Assembly (NCBI GenBank): GCA_036245805.1
Contig: BTRK01000006.1
Location: 45,903,257-45,967,256 of the forward strand
Origin: Pristionchus mayeri
Taxonomy: Eukaryota > Nematoda > Chromadorea > Rhabditida > Neodiplogasteridae
DNA length: 64,000 nucleotides
Direction: 5' to 3'
Made by a program: the position numbers and the translations under genes. This document shows, piece after piece, positions 19,687 to 32,341 of this stretch (the stretch's first letter is position 1; the number at the start of each line of letters is the position of its first letter). The notes under the pieces were generated by a model, which was not told the DNA's origin, ran no database searches, and was given only the letters and a program-made list of their open reading frames with translations.

Positions 19687-20382
19687 GAAGATGATTTTGG
19701 CGCCATGCAAACACCGCATTGTTGCCCTCTGGACACCCTTGGTACCACTATTTCCCCTTACCCAAATCAATTGATATTCGGTGAGATGACACCCAGCGAA
19801 GCATAGATGGCACACAAAAAAATTCACAAAGATCCGAGGTGGTCTACCTAAGTAAAAATACTTGCGAAAATTTCGAAAAATGAGTGAAAATTTTGAAGCT
19901 AGAGCCTCGCTTTTGCGCTCAAATCGTTCCTCCTATGCCCAACTGCTCCCAAAAATGACCTTCTCATACCGTCAACTTTGAACTGTGAGCTTTCGGAAGT
20001 TACATAACTTCGCGGCCTAGCCGCGAGACCCGCAGCCTTGCAGCCATAGTAGCGGCCTAGCCGCTACAGTAGCGGCCTAGCCGCCATAGTAGCGGCCTAG
20101 CCGCCAGAGCGGCGGCCTAGCCGCCAGAGCTGCAGCCTTGCAGCTATAGTGGCAGATCATCAACACACCTGCCGGATGATCCGTCCCATAGTGGTAGATC
20201 ATCAACACACCTGACGGATGATCCGTCTACCATTCAACGGCACGCATCTTACAGTATTCTTGCACTGGCAATGTGTGAGCAGAACTTCTGTCATTCACTA
20301 CCTGAGCACTCTCTTAAATCCGGCGCTACTAGCGTGCATGCATAGTGGCCCTAATATAAGCAGGTGACAATACTCATCCCTC

Positions 20383-20487
20383 GTTCATTCCAAATGAACA
20401 TATACTAAAATTGGAACAATACAGAGAAGATTAGCATGGCCCCTGCGCAAGGATGACACGCAAATTCGTGAAGCGTTCCAAATTTTT
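20383..20487 (+). ncRNA. U6: U6 snRNA (unit 11)
   Basis: Same sequence as unit 1. Confidence 0.97.
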
Positions 20488-20682
20488 GCACTGTTTGATC
20501 ACTCGCGACTAATTCGACGTCTTGCCGGAATATTCGGCAGTAGCCGGAATATTCGGCAGTTGCCGGAATATTCGGCAGTTGCCGAACTCCTCGTCATTGT
20601 TATGAAAAAAAGCTGCAAAACATCATCTAATGCAGTTTAAAGATCAGAAGAATCCATAAGAGAGATCTGCAAAAAAGCAAAA

Positions 20683-20801
20683 TGCTTACAACACCCAGGA
20701 TTCCCAAGCCGTCTCCGATCCAAGTACTAACTGGGCCCACCGTTGCTTAACTTGACAGATCGGACGGGATGTCGTGTTCTCAACGGGGTATGGTCGTAAG
20801 C
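20683..20801 (-). rRNA. 5S: 5S ribosomal RNA (unit 11)
   Basis: Reference sequence. Confidence 0.97.
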
Positions 20802-21392
20802 GAGGGCACATAGTGAACGAATCGGAGTATATTTTGGGGAAAAACGCGCTCATGTGGAGAAAGGAAAGGTGAATTCCGGGTCAATTCTTCATCCTTCTCG
20901 AGATCAAAGAGCATCTCAAGCATGTAAGCAGGTTTCGTAAACCTGGCGAAACATACTAGGAAAATAGAAGACACATTTTTTGAAATGCGTTTTGAAAAAC
21001 TATGTCTTCTATGTTATAGAAGACTGTTCATTTCCGAGATCCGGAGGCTATGTCTTCTACGAAATAGAAGACTCATTTTTTGAAATGAATTTTGAGAAAC
21101 TGTGTCTTCTACTTTTGAGCCTGGCGAAACATACTAGGAAAATAGAAGACATATTTTTCAAAATGTTTTTAAAAAATTTTTCTTGAAAGTGATCTGATAG
21201 ATCAAAGATCAGGCTGGACATGATAACAACATCATTTACACTGACTTATATATCGGGATAACTGAAAGAAGAAGAGAAAGACTCCGAGCCCATCTCTATC
21301 CATGTTACACACATAGAGAGTGATATGAGAGATCAACGATCAATCTTTACATGATAACAACAGAATCTTGATACATTTATCATAGAACGTAA

Positions 21393-21496
21393 TTGTTGGC
21401 TCCGCCTAAGCAGAGCCTTTCCAAAATTTCGGTATAAAGGCCACGTCATTCAACGAGCCAGATCGAATCTTTACCTCAAACTTGGGTAATTAAACC
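21393..21496 (-). ncRNA. SL1: SL1 spliced-leader RNA (unit 12)
   Basis: Same sequence as unit 1. Confidence 0.95.
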
Positions 21497-22192
21497 GAAG
21501 ATGATTTTGGCGCCATGCAAACACCGCATTGTTGCCCTCTGGACACCCTTGGTACCACTATTTCCCCTTACCCAAATCAATTGATATTCGGTGAGATGAC
21601 ACCCAGCGAAGCATAGATGGCACACAAAAAAATTCACAAAGATCCGAGGTGGTCTACCTAAGTAAAAATACTTGCGAAAATTTCGAAAAATGAGTGAAAA
21701 TTTTGAAGCTAGAGCCTCGCTTTTGCGCTCAAATCGTTCCTCCTATGCCCAACTGCTCCCAAAAATGACCTTCTCATACCGTCAACTTTGAACTGTGAGC
21801 TTTCGGAAGTTACATAACTTCGCGGCCTAGCCGCGAGACCCGCAGCCTTGCAGCCATAGTAGCGGCCTAGCCGCTACAGTAGCGGCCTAGCCGCCATAGT
21901 AGCGGCCTAGCCGCCAGAGCGGCGGCCTAGCCGCCAGAGCTGCAGCCTTGCAGCTATAGTGGCAGATCATCAACACACCTGCCGGATGATCCGTCCCATA
22001 GTGGTAGATCATCAACACACCTGACGGATGATCCGTCTACCATTCAACGGCACGCATCTTACAGTATTCTTGCACTGGCAATGTGTGAGCAGAACTTCTG
22101 TCATTCACTACCTGAGCACTCTCTTAAATCCGGCGCTACTAGCGTGCATGCATAGTGGCCCTAATATAAGCAGGTGACAATACTCATCCCTC

Positions 22193-22297
22193 GTTCATTC
22201 CAAATGAACATATACTAAAATTGGAACAATACAGAGAAGATTAGCATGGCCCCTGCGCAAGGATGACACGCAAATTCGTGAAGCGTTCCAAATTTTT
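22193..22297 (+). ncRNA. U6: U6 snRNA (unit 12)
   Basis: Same sequence as unit 1. Confidence 0.97.
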
Positions 22298-22492
22298 GCA
22301 CTGTTTGATCACTCGCGACTAATTCGACGTCTTGCCGGAATATTCGGCAGTAGCCGGAATATTCGGCAGTTGCCGGAATATTCGGCAGTTGCCGAACTCC
22401 TCGTCATTGTTATGAAAAAAAGCTGCAAAACATCATCTAATGCAGTTTAAAGATCAGAAGAATCCATAAGAGAGATCTGCAAAAAAGCAAAA

Positions 22493-22611
22493 TGCTTACA
22501 ACACCCAGGATTCCCAAGCCGTCTCCGATCCAAGTACTAACTGGGCCCACCGTTGCTTAACTTGACAGATCGGACGGGATGTCGTGTTCTCAACGGGGTA
22601 TGGTCGTAAGC
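22493..22611 (-). rRNA. 5S: 5S ribosomal RNA (unit 12)
   Basis: Reference sequence. Confidence 0.97.
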
Positions 22612-23199
22612 GAGGGCACATAGTGAACGAATCGGAGTATATTTTGGGGGAAAACGCGCTCATGTGGAGAAAGGAAAGGTGAATTCCGGGTCAATTCTTC
22701 ATCCTTCTCGAGATCAAAGAGCATCTCAAGCATGTAAGCAGGTTTCGTAAACCTGGCGAAACATACTAGGAAAATAGAAGACACATTTTTTGAAATGCGT
22801 TTTGAAAAACTATGTCTTCTATAGAAGACTGTTCATTTCCGAGATCCGGAGGCTATGTCTTCTACGAAATAGAAGACTCATTTTTTGAAATGAATTTTGA
22901 GAAACTGTGTCTTCTACTTTTGAGCCTGGCGAAACATACTAGGAAAATAGAAGACATATTTTTCAAAATCTGTTTTTAAAAAATTTTTCTTGAAAGTGAT
23001 CTGATAGATCAAAGATCAGGCTGGACATGATAACAACATCATTTACACTGACTTATATATCGGGATAACTGAAAGAAGAAGAGAAAGACTCCGAGCCCAT
23101 CTCTATCCATGTTACACACATAGAGAGTGATATGAGAGATCAACGATCAATCTTTACATGATAACAACAGAATCTTGATACATTTATCATAGAACGTAA

Positions 23200-23303
23200 T
23201 TGTTGGCTCCGCCTAAGCAGAGCCTTTCCAAAATTTCGGTATAAAGGCCACGTCATTCAACGAGCCAGATCGAATCTTTACCTCAAACTTGGGTAATTAA
23301 ACC
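23200..23303 (-). ncRNA. SL1: SL1 spliced-leader RNA (unit 13)
   Basis: Same sequence as unit 1. A private G to A lies upstream near 23348 (CTCTAGACACC). Confidence 0.95.
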
Positions 23304-23999
23304 GAAGATGATTTTGGCGCCATGCAAACACCGCATTGTTGCCCTCTAGACACCCTTGGTACCACTATTTCCCCTTACCCAAATCAATTGATATTCGGTG
23401 AGATGACACCCAGCGAAGCATAGATGGCACACAAAAAAATTCACAAAGATCCGAGGTGGTCTACCTAAGTAAAAATACTTGCGAAAATTTCGAAAAATGA
23501 GTGAAAATTTTGAAGCTAGAGCCTCGCTTTTGCGCTCAAATCGTTCCTCCTATGCCCAACTGCTCCCAAAAATGACCTTCTCATACCGTCAACTTTGAAC
23601 TGTGAGCTTTCGGAAGTTACATAACTTCGCGGCCTAGCCGCGAGACCCGCAGCCTTGCAGCCATAGTAGCGGCCTAGCCGCTACAGTAGCGGCCTAGCCG
23701 CCATGGTAGCGGCCTAGCCGCCATAGTAGCGGCCTAGCCGCCAGAGCTGCAGCCTTGCAGCTATAGTGGCAGATCATCAACACACCTGCCGGATGATCCG
23801 TCCCATAGTGGTAGATCATCAACACACCTGACGGATGATCCGTCTACCATTCAACGGCACGCATCTTACAGTATTCTTGCACTGGCAATGTGTGAGCAGA
23901 ACTTCTGTCATTCACTACCTGAGCACTCTCTTAAATCCGGCGCTACTAGCGTGCATGCATAGTGGCCCTAATATAAGCAGGTGACAATACTCATCCCTC

Positions 24000-24104
24000 G
24001 TTCATTCCAAATGAACATATACTAAAATTGGAACAATACAGAGAAGATTAGCATGGCCCCTGCGCAAGGATGACACGCAAATTCGTGAAGCGTTCCAAAT
24101 TTTT
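24000..24104 (+). ncRNA. U6: U6 snRNA (unit 13)
   Basis: Same sequence as unit 1. Confidence 0.97.
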
Positions 24105-24299
24105 GCACTGTTTGATCACTCGCGACTAATTCGACGTCTTGCCGGAATATTCGGCAGTAGCCGGAATATTCGGCAGTTGCCGGAATATTCGGCAGTTGCC
24201 GAACTCCTCGTCATTGTTATGAAAAAAAGCTGCAAAACATCATCTAATGCAGTTTAAAGATCAGAAGAATCCATAAGAGAGATCTGCAAAAAAGCAAAA

Positions 24300-24418
24300 T
24301 GCTTACAACACCCAGGATTCCCAAGCCGTCTCCGATCCAAGTAATAACTGGGCCCACCGTTGCTTAACTTGACAGATCGGACGGGATGTCGTGTTCTCAA
24401 CGGGGTATGGTCGTAAGC
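24300..24418 (-). rRNA. 5S: 5S ribosomal RNA (unit 13), one change
   Basis: Change at 24344 (RNA nt 75, G to T), just before the TACTTGGATCGG control segment. Confidence 0.96.
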
Positions 24419-25011
24419 GAGGGCACGTAGTGAACGAATCGGAGTATATTTTGGGGGAAAACGCGCTCATGTGGAGAAAGGAAAGGTGAATTCCGGGTCA
24501 ATTCTTCATCCTTCTCGAGATCAAAGAGCATCTCAAGCATGTAAGCAGGTTTCGTAAACCTGGCGAAACATACTAGGAAAATAGAAGACACATTTTTTGA
24601 AATGCGTTTTGAAAAACTATGTCTTCTATGTTATAGAAGACTGTTCATTTCCGAGATCCGGAGGCTATGTCTTCTACGAAATAGAAGACTCATTTTTTGA
24701 AATGAATTTTGAGAAACTGTGTCTTCTACTTTTGAGCCTGGCGAAACATACTAGGAAAATAGAAGACATATTTTTCAAAATCTGTTTTTAAAAAATTTTT
24801 CTTGAAAGTGATCTGATAGATCAAAGATCAGGCTGGACATGATAACAACATCATTTACACTGACTTATATATCGGGATAACTGAAAGAAGAAGAGAAAGA
24901 CTCCGAGCCCATCTCTATCCATGTTACACACATAGAGAGTGATATGAGAGATCAACGATCAATCTTTACATGATAACAACAGAATCTTGATACATTTATC
25001 ATAGAACGTAA

Positions 25012-25115
25012 TTGTTGGCTCCGCCTAAGCAGAGCCTTTCCAAAATTTCGGTATAAAGGCCACGTCATTCAACGAGCCAGATCGAATCTTTACCTCAAAC
25101 TTGGGTAATTAAACC
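25012..25115 (-). ncRNA. SL1: SL1 spliced-leader RNA (unit 14)
   Basis: Same sequence as unit 1. Confidence 0.95.
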
Positions 25116-25811
25116 GAAGATGATTTTGGCGCCATGCAAACACCGCATTGTTGCCCTCTGGACACCCTTGGTACCACTATTTCCCCTTACCCAAATCAAT
25201 TGATATTCGGTGAGATGACACCCAGCGAAGCATAGATGGCACACAAAAAAATTCACAAAGATCCGAGGTGGTCTACCTAAGTAAAAATACTTGCGAAAAT
25301 TTCGAAAAATGAGTGAAAATTTTGAAGCTAGAGCCTCGCTTTTGCGCTCAAATCGTTCCTCCTATGCCCAACTGCTCCCAAAAATGACCTTCTCATACCG
25401 TCAACTTTGAACTGTGAGCTTTCGGAAGTTACATAACTTCGCGGCCTAGCCGCGAGACCCGCAGCCTTGCAGCCATAGTAGCGGCCTAGCCGCTACAGTA
25501 GCGGCCTAGCCGCCATAGTAGCGGCCTAGCCGCCAGAGCGGCGGCCTAGCCGCCAGAGCTGCAGCCTTGCAGCTATAGTGGCAGATCATCAACACACCTG
25601 CCGGATGATCCGTCCCATAGTGGTAGATCATCAACACACCTGACGGATGATCCGTCTACCATTCAACGGCACGCATCTTACAGTATTCTTGCACTGGCAA
25701 TGTGTGAGCAGAACTTCTGTCATTCACTACCTGAGCACTCTCTTAAATCCGGCGCTACTAGCGTGCATGCATAGTGGCCCTAATATAAGCAGGTGACAAT
25801 ACTCATCCCTC

Positions 25812-25916
25812 GTTCATTCCAAATGAACATATACTAAAATGTGAACAATACAGAGAAGATTAGCATGGCCCCTGCGCAAGGATGACACGCAAATTCGTGA
25901 AGCGTTCCAAATTTTT
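25812..25916 (+). ncRNA. U6: U6 snRNA variant with altered telestem (unit 14)
   Basis: TG to GT at 25841-25842 (nt 30-31), so TTGGAAC becomes TGTGAAC. This leaves GTTCCAA near the 3' end unchanged and breaks two of the seven telestem pairs. ACAGAGA and AGC are intact. Function may be reduced but is not clearly lost. Confidence 0.9.
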
Positions 25917-26111
25917 GCACTGTTTGATCACTCGCGACTAATTCGACGTCTTGCCGGAATATTCGGCAGTAGCCGGAATATTCGGCAGTTGCCGGAATAT
26001 TCGGCAGTTGCCGAACTCCTCGTCATTGTTATGAAAAAAAGCTGCAAAACATCATCTAATGCAGTTTAAAGATCAGAAGAATCCATAAGAGAGATCTGCA
26101 AAAAAGCAAAA

Positions 26112-26230
26112 TGCTTACAACACCCAGGATTCCCAAGCCGTCTCCGATCCAAGTACTAACTGGGCCCACCGTTGCTTAACTTGACAGATCGGACGGGATG
26201 TCGTGTTCTCAACGGGGTATGGTCGTAAGC
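26112..26230 (-). rRNA. 5S: 5S ribosomal RNA (unit 14)
   Basis: Reference sequence. Confidence 0.97.
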
Positions 26231-26823
26231 GAGGGCACATAGTGAACGAATCGGAGTATATTTTGGGGGAAAACGCGCTCATGTGGAGAAAGGAAAGGTG
26301 AATTCCGGGTCAATTCTTCATCCTTCTCGAGATCAAAGAGCATCTCAAGCATGTAAGCAGGTTTCGTAAACCTGGCGAAACATACTAGGAAAATAGAAGA
26401 CACATTTTTTGAAATGCGTTTTGAAAAACTATGTCTTCTATGTTATAGAAGACTGTTCATTTCCGAGATCCGGAGGCTATGTCTTCTACGAAATAGAAGA
26501 CTCATTTTTTGAAATGAATTTTGAGAAACTGTGTCTTCTACTTTTGAGCCTGGCGAAACATACTAGGAAAATAGAAGACATATTTTTCAAAATCTGTTTT
26601 TAAAAAATTTTTCTTGAAAGTGATCTGATAGATCAAAGATCAGGCTGGACATGATAACAACATCATTTACACTGACTTATATATCGGGATAACTGAAAGA
26701 AGAAGAGAAAGACTCCGAGCCCATCTCTATCCATGTTACACACATAGAGAGTGATATGAGAGATCAACGATCAATCTTTACATGATAACAACAGAATCTT
26801 GATACATTTATCATAGAACGTAA

Positions 26824-26927
26824 TTGTTGGCTCCGCCTAAGCAGAGCCTTTCCAAAATTTCGGTATAAAGGCCACGTCATTCAACGAGCCAGATCGAATC
26901 TTTACCTCAAACTTGGGTAATTAAACC
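26824..26927 (-). ncRNA. SL1: SL1 spliced-leader RNA (unit 15)
   Basis: Same sequence as unit 1. Confidence 0.95.
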
Positions 26928-27623
26928 GAAGATGATTTTGGCGCCATGCAAACACCGCATTGTTGCCCTCTGGACACCCTTGGTACCACTATTTCCCCTT
27001 ACCCAAATCAATTGATATTCGGTGAGATGACACCCAGCGAAGCATAGATGGCACACAAAAAAATTCACAAAGATCCGAGGTGGTCTACCTAAGTAAAAAT
27101 ACTTGCGAAAATTTCGAAAAATGAGTGAAAATTTTGAAGCTAGAGCCTCGCTTTTGCGCTCAAATCGTTCCTCCTATGCCCAACTGCTCCCAAAAATGAC
27201 CTTCTCATACCGTCAACTTTGAACTGTGAGCTTTCGGAAGTTACATAACTTCGCGGCCTAGCCGCGAGACCCGCAGCCTTGCAGCCATAGTAGCGGCCTA
27301 GCCGCTACAGTAGCGGCCTAGCCGCCATAGTAGCGGCCTAGCCGCCAGAGCGGCGGCCTAGCCGCCAGAGCTGCAGCCTTGCAGCTATAGTGGCAGATCA
27401 TCAACACACCTGCCGGATGATCCGTCCCATAGTGGTAGATCATCAACACACCTGACGGATGATCCGTCTACCATTCAACGGCACGCATCTTACAGTATTC
27501 TTGCACTGGCAATGTGTGAGCAGAACTTCTGTCATTCACTACCTGAGCACTCTCTTAAATCCGGCGCTACTAGCGTGCATGCATAGTGGCCCTAATATAA
27601 GCAGGTGACAATACTCATCCCTC

Positions 27624-27728
27624 GTTCATTCCAAATGAACATATACTAAAATTGGAACAATACAGAGAAGATTAGCATGGCCCCTGCGCAAGGATGACAC
27701 GCAAATTCGTGAAGCGTTCCAAATTTTT
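27624..27728 (+). ncRNA. U6: U6 snRNA (unit 15)
   Basis: Same as unit 1; the unit 14 change has not spread here. Confidence 0.97.
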
Positions 27729-27921
27729 GCACTGTTTGATCACTCGCGACTAATTCGACGTCTTGCCGGAATATTCGGCAGTAGCCGGAATATTCGGCAG
27801 TTGCCGGAATATTCGGCAGTTGCCGAACTCCTCGTCATTGTTATGAAAAAAAGCTGCAAAACATCATCTAATGCAGTTTAAAGATCAGAAGAATCCATGA
27901 GAGATCTGCAAAAAAGCAAAA

Positions 27922-28040
27922 TGCTTACAACACCCAGGATTCCCAAGCCGTCTCCGATCCAAGTACTAACTGGGCCCACCGTTGCTTAACTTGACAGATC
28001 GGACGGGATGTCGTGTTCTCAACGGGGTATGGTCGTAAGC
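27922..28040 (-). rRNA. 5S: 5S ribosomal RNA (unit 15)
   Basis: Reference sequence. Confidence 0.97.
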
Positions 28041-28633
28041 GAGGGCACATAGTGAACGAATCGGAGTATATTTTGGGGAAAAACGCGCTCATGTGGAGAA
28101 AGGAAAGGTGAATTCCGGGTCAATTCTTCATCCTTCTCGAGATCAAAGAGCATCTCAAGCATGTAAGCAGGTTTCGTAAACCTGGCGAAACATACTAGGA
28201 AAATAGAAGACACATTTTTTGAAATGCGTTTTGAAAAACTATGTCTTCTATGTTATAGAAGACTGTTCATTTCCGAGATCCGGAGGCTATGTCTTCTACG
28301 AAATAGAAGACTCATTTTTTGAAATGAATTTTGAGAAACTGTGTCTTCTACTTTTGAGCCTGGCGAAACATACTAGGAAAATAGAAGACATATTTTTCAA
28401 AATCTGTTTTTAAAAAATTTTTCTTGAAAGTGATCTGATAGATCAAAGATCAGGCTGGACATGATAACAACATCATTTACACTGACTTATATATCGGGAT
28501 AACTGAAAGAAGAAGAGAAAGACTCCGAGCCCATCTCTATCCATGTTACACACATAGAGAGTGATATGAGAGATCAACGATCAATCTTTACATGATAACA
28601 ACAGAATCTTGATACATTTATCATAGAACGTAA

Positions 28634-28737
28634 TTGTTGGCTCCGCCTAAGCAGAGCCTTTCCAAAATTTCGGTATAAAGGCCACGTCATTCAACGAGCC
28701 AGATCGAATCTTTACCTCAAACTTGGGTAATTAAACC
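28634..28737 (-). ncRNA. SL1: SL1 spliced-leader RNA (unit 16)
   Basis: Same sequence as unit 1. Confidence 0.95.
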
Positions 28738-29433
28738 GAAGATGATTTTGGCGCCATGCAAACACCGCATTGTTGCCCTCTGGACACCCTTGGTACCACT
28801 ATTTCCCCTTACCCAAATCAATTGATATTCGGTGAGATGACACCCAGCGAAGCATAGATGGCACACAAAAAAATTCACAAAGATCCGAGGTGGTCTACCT
28901 AAGTAAAAATACTTGCGAAAATTTCGAAAAATGAGTGAAAATTTTGAAGCTAGAGCCTCGCTTTTGCGCTCAAATCGTTCCTCCTATGCCCAACTGCTCC
29001 CAAAAATGACCTTCTCATACCGTCAACTTTGAACTGTGAGCTTTCGGAAGTTACATAACTTCGCGGCCTAGCCGCGAGACCCGCAGCCTTGCAGCCATAG
29101 TAGCGGCCTAGCCGCTACAGTAGCGGCCTAGCCGCCATAGTAGCGGCCTAGCCGCCAGAGCGGCGGCCTAGCCGCCAGAGCTGCAGCCTTGCAGCTATAG
29201 TGGCAGATCATCAACACACCTGCCGGATGATCCGTCCCATAGTGGTAGATCATCAACACACCTGACGGATGATCCGTCTACCATTCAACGGCACGCATCT
29301 TACAGTATTCTTGCACTGGCAATGTGTGAGCAGAACTTCTGTCATTCACTACCTGAGCACTCTCTTAAATCCGGCGCTACTAGCGTGCATGCATAGTGGC
29401 CCTAATATAAGCAGGTGACAATACTCATCCCTC

Positions 29434-29538
29434 GTTCATTCCAAATGAACATATACTAAAATTGGAACAATACAGAGAAGATTAGCATGGCCCCTGCGCA
29501 AGGATGACACGCAAATTCGTGAAGCGTTCCAAATTTTT
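29434..29538 (+). ncRNA. U6: U6 snRNA (unit 16)
   Basis: Same sequence as unit 1. Confidence 0.97.
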
Positions 29539-29733
29539 GCACTGTTTGATCACTCGCGACTAATTCGACGTCTTGCCGGAATATTCGGCAGTAGCCGGAA
29601 TATTCGGCAGTTGCCGGAATATTCGGCAGTTGCCGAACTCCTCGTCATTGTTATGAAAAAAAGCTGCAAAACATCATCTAATGCAGTTTAAAGATCAGAA
29701 GAATCCATAAGAGAGATCTGCAAAAAAGCAAAA

Positions 29734-29852
29734 TGCTTACAACACCCAGGATTCCCAAGCCGTCTCCGATCCAAGTACTAACTGGGCCCACCGTTGCTTA
29801 ACTTGACAGATCGGACGGGATGTCGTGTTCTCAACGGGGTATGGTCGTAAGC
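29734..29852 (-). rRNA. 5S: 5S ribosomal RNA (unit 16)
   Basis: Reference sequence. Confidence 0.97.
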
Positions 29853-30445
29853 GAGGGCACATAGTGAACGAATCGGAGTATATTTTGGGGAAAAACGCGC
29901 TCATGTGGAGAAAGGAAAGGTGAATTCCGGGTCAATTCTTCATCCTTCTCGAGATCAAAGAGCATCTCAAGCATGTAAGCAGGTTTCGTAAACCTGGCGA
30001 AACATACTAGGAAAATAGAAGACACATTTTTTGAAATGCGTTTTGAAAAACTATGTCTTCTATGTTATAGAAGACTGTTCATTTCCGAGATCCGGAGGCT
30101 ATGTCTTCTACGAAATAGAAGACTCATTTTTTGAAATGAATTTTGAGAAACTGTGTCTTCTACTTTTGAGCCTGGCGAAACATACTAGGAAAATAGAAGA
30201 CATATTTTTCAAAATCTGTTTTTAAAAAATTTTTCTTGAAAGTGATCTGATAGATCAAAGATCAGGCTGGACATGATAACAACATCATTTACACTGACTT
30301 ATATATCGGGATAACTGAAAGAAGAAGAGAAAGACTCCGAGCCCATCTCTATCCATGTTACACACATAGAGAGTGATATGAGAGATCAACGATCAATCTT
30401 TACATGATAACAACAGAATCTTGATACATTTATCATAGAACGTAA

Positions 30446-30549
30446 TTGTTGGCTCCGCCTAAGCAGAGCCTTTCCAAAATTTCGGTATAAAGGCCACGTC
30501 ATTCAACGAGCCAGATCGAATCTTTACCTCAAACTTGGGTAATTAAACC
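30446..30549 (-). ncRNA. SL1: SL1 spliced-leader RNA (unit 17)
   Basis: Same sequence as unit 1. Confidence 0.95.
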
Positions 30550-31225
30550 GAAGATGATTTTGGCGCCATGCAAACACCGCATTGTTGCCCTCTGGACACC
30601 CTTGGTACCACTATTTCCCCTTACCCAAATCAATTGATATTCGGTGAGATGACACCCAGCGAAGCATAGATGGCACACAAAAAAATTCACAAAGATCCGA
30701 GGTGGTCTACCTAAGTAAAAATACTTGCGAAAATTTCGAAAAATGAGTGAAAATTTTGAAGCTAGAGCCTCGCTTTTGCGCTCAAATCGTTCTTCCTATG
30801 CCCAACTGCTCCCAAAAATGACCTTCTCATACCGTCAACTTTGAACTGTGAGCTTTCGGAAGTTACATAACTTCGCGGCCTAGCCGCGAGACCCGCAGCC
30901 TTGCAGCCATAGTAGCGGCCTAGCCGCTACAGTAGCGGCCTAGCCGCCAGAGCGGCGGCCTAGCCGCCAGAGCTGCAGCCTTGCAGCTATAGTGGCAGAT
31001 CATCAACACACCTGCCGGATGATCCGTCCCATAGTGGTAGATCATCAACACACCTGACGGATGATCCGTCTACCATTCAACGGCACGCATCTTACAGTAT
31101 TCTTGCACTGGCAATGTGTGAGCAGAACTTCTGTCATTCACTACCTGAGCACTCTCTTAAATCCGGCGCTACTAGCGTGCATGCATAGTGGCCCTAATAT
31201 AAGCAGGTGACAATACTCATCCCTC

Positions 31226-31330
31226 GTTCATTCCAAATGAACATATACTAAAATTGGAACAATACAGAGAAGATTAGCATGGCCCCTGCGCAAGGATGAC
31301 ACGCAAATTCGTGAAGCGTTCCAAATTTTT
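31226..31330 (+). ncRNA. U6: U6 snRNA (unit 17)
   Basis: Same sequence as unit 1. Confidence 0.97.
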
Positions 31331-31525
31331 GCACTGTTTGATCACTCGCGACTAATTCGACGTCTTGCCGGAATATTCGGCAGTAGCCGGAATATTCGGC
31401 AGTTGCCGGAATATTCGGCAGTTGCCGAACTCCTCGTCATTGTTATGAAAAAAAGCTGCAAAACATCATCTAATGCAGTTTAAAGATCAGAAGAATCCAT
31501 AAGAGAGATCTGCAAAAAAGCAAAA

Positions 31526-31644
31526 TGCTTACAACACCCAGGATTCCCAAGCCGTCTCCGATCCAAGTACTAACTGGGCCCACCGTTGCTTAACTTGACA
31601 GATCGGACGGGATGTCGTGTTCTCAACGGGGTATGGTCGTAAGC
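31526..31644 (-). rRNA. 5S: 5S ribosomal RNA (unit 17)
   Basis: Reference sequence. Confidence 0.97.
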
Positions 31645-32237
31645 GAGGGCACATAGTGAACGAATCGGAGTATATTTTGGGGAAAAACGCGCTCATGTGG
31701 AGAAAGGAAAGGTGAATTCCGGGTCAATTCTTCATCCTTCTCGAGATCAAAGAGCATCTCAAGCATGTGAGCAGGTTTCGTAAACCTGGCGAAACATACT
31801 AGGAAAATAGAAGACACATTTTTTGAAATGCGTTTTGAAAAACTATGTCTTCTATGTTATAGAAGACTGTTCATTTCCGAGATCCGGAGGCTATGTCTTC
31901 TACGAAATAGAAGACTCATTTTTTGAAATGAATTTTGAGAAACTGTGTCTTCTACTTTTGAGCCTGGCGAAACATACTAGGAAAATAGAAGACATATTTT
32001 TCAAAATCTGTTTTTAAAAATTTTTTCTTGAAAGTGATCTGATAGATCAAAGATCAGGCTGGACATGATAACAACATCATTTACACTGACTTATATATCG
32101 GGATAACTGAAAGAAGAAGAGAAAGACTCCGAGCCCATCTCTATCCATGTTACACACATAGAGAGTGATATGAGAGATCAACGATCAATCTTTACATGAT
32201 AACAACAGAATCTTGATACATTTATCATAGAACGTAA

Positions 32238-32341
32238 TTGTTGGCTCCGCCTAAGCAGAGCCTTTCCAAAATTTCGGTATAAAGGCCACGTCATTCAACG
32301 AGCCAGATCGAATCTTTACCTCAAACTTGGGTAATTAAACC
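32238..32341 (-). ncRNA. SL1: SL1 spliced-leader RNA (unit 18)
   Basis: Same sequence as unit 1. Confidence 0.95.

Larger units (their letters stand above)
19168..20801. repeat. Array unit 11 (1634 bp, 178-bp deletion)
   Basis: The whole fold-back cluster is missing. One 32-bp repeat (about 19307-19338) runs directly into CATATTTTTC, exactly as predicted for exchange between the flanking direct repeats. Confidence 0.95.
20802..22611. repeat. Array unit 12 (1810 bp)
   Basis: Has the 2-bp CT deletion AAAATGTTTTT near 21163 that otherwise marks units 29-35, so the same variant stands 17 units away from its main block. Confidence 0.95.
22612..24418. repeat. Array unit 13 (1807 bp)
   Basis: The 5-bp spacer TGTTA between two fold-back units is deleted, leaving the perfect 16-bp palindrome GTCTTCTATAGAAGAC at 22814-22829. 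GGGGGAAAA variant near 22645, shared with units 14 and 15. The hairpin tract swaps an AGAGCGG-linked module for a CATGG-linked one. Confidence 0.95.
24419..26230. repeat. Array unit 14 (1812 bp)
   Basis: Second unit with GGGGGAAAA in the 5S upstream flank. Private A to G near 24427 (GGGCACGTAGTG). Confidence 0.95.
26231..28040. repeat. Array unit 15 (1810 bp)
   Basis: Last of three units with GGGGGAAAA. Ends with the 2-bp-shorter CATGAGAGATC flank that is also in unit 9. Confidence 0.95.
28041..29852. repeat. Array unit 16 (1812 bp)
   Basis: Commonest form, no private variant noticed. Confidence 0.95.
29853..31644. repeat. Array unit 17 (1792 bp)
   Basis: Has lost one 20-bp hairpin module (four GCGGCCTAGCCGC) while keeping the CTACAG module. 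Private C to T near 30793 (GTTCTTCC). Confidence 0.95.
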
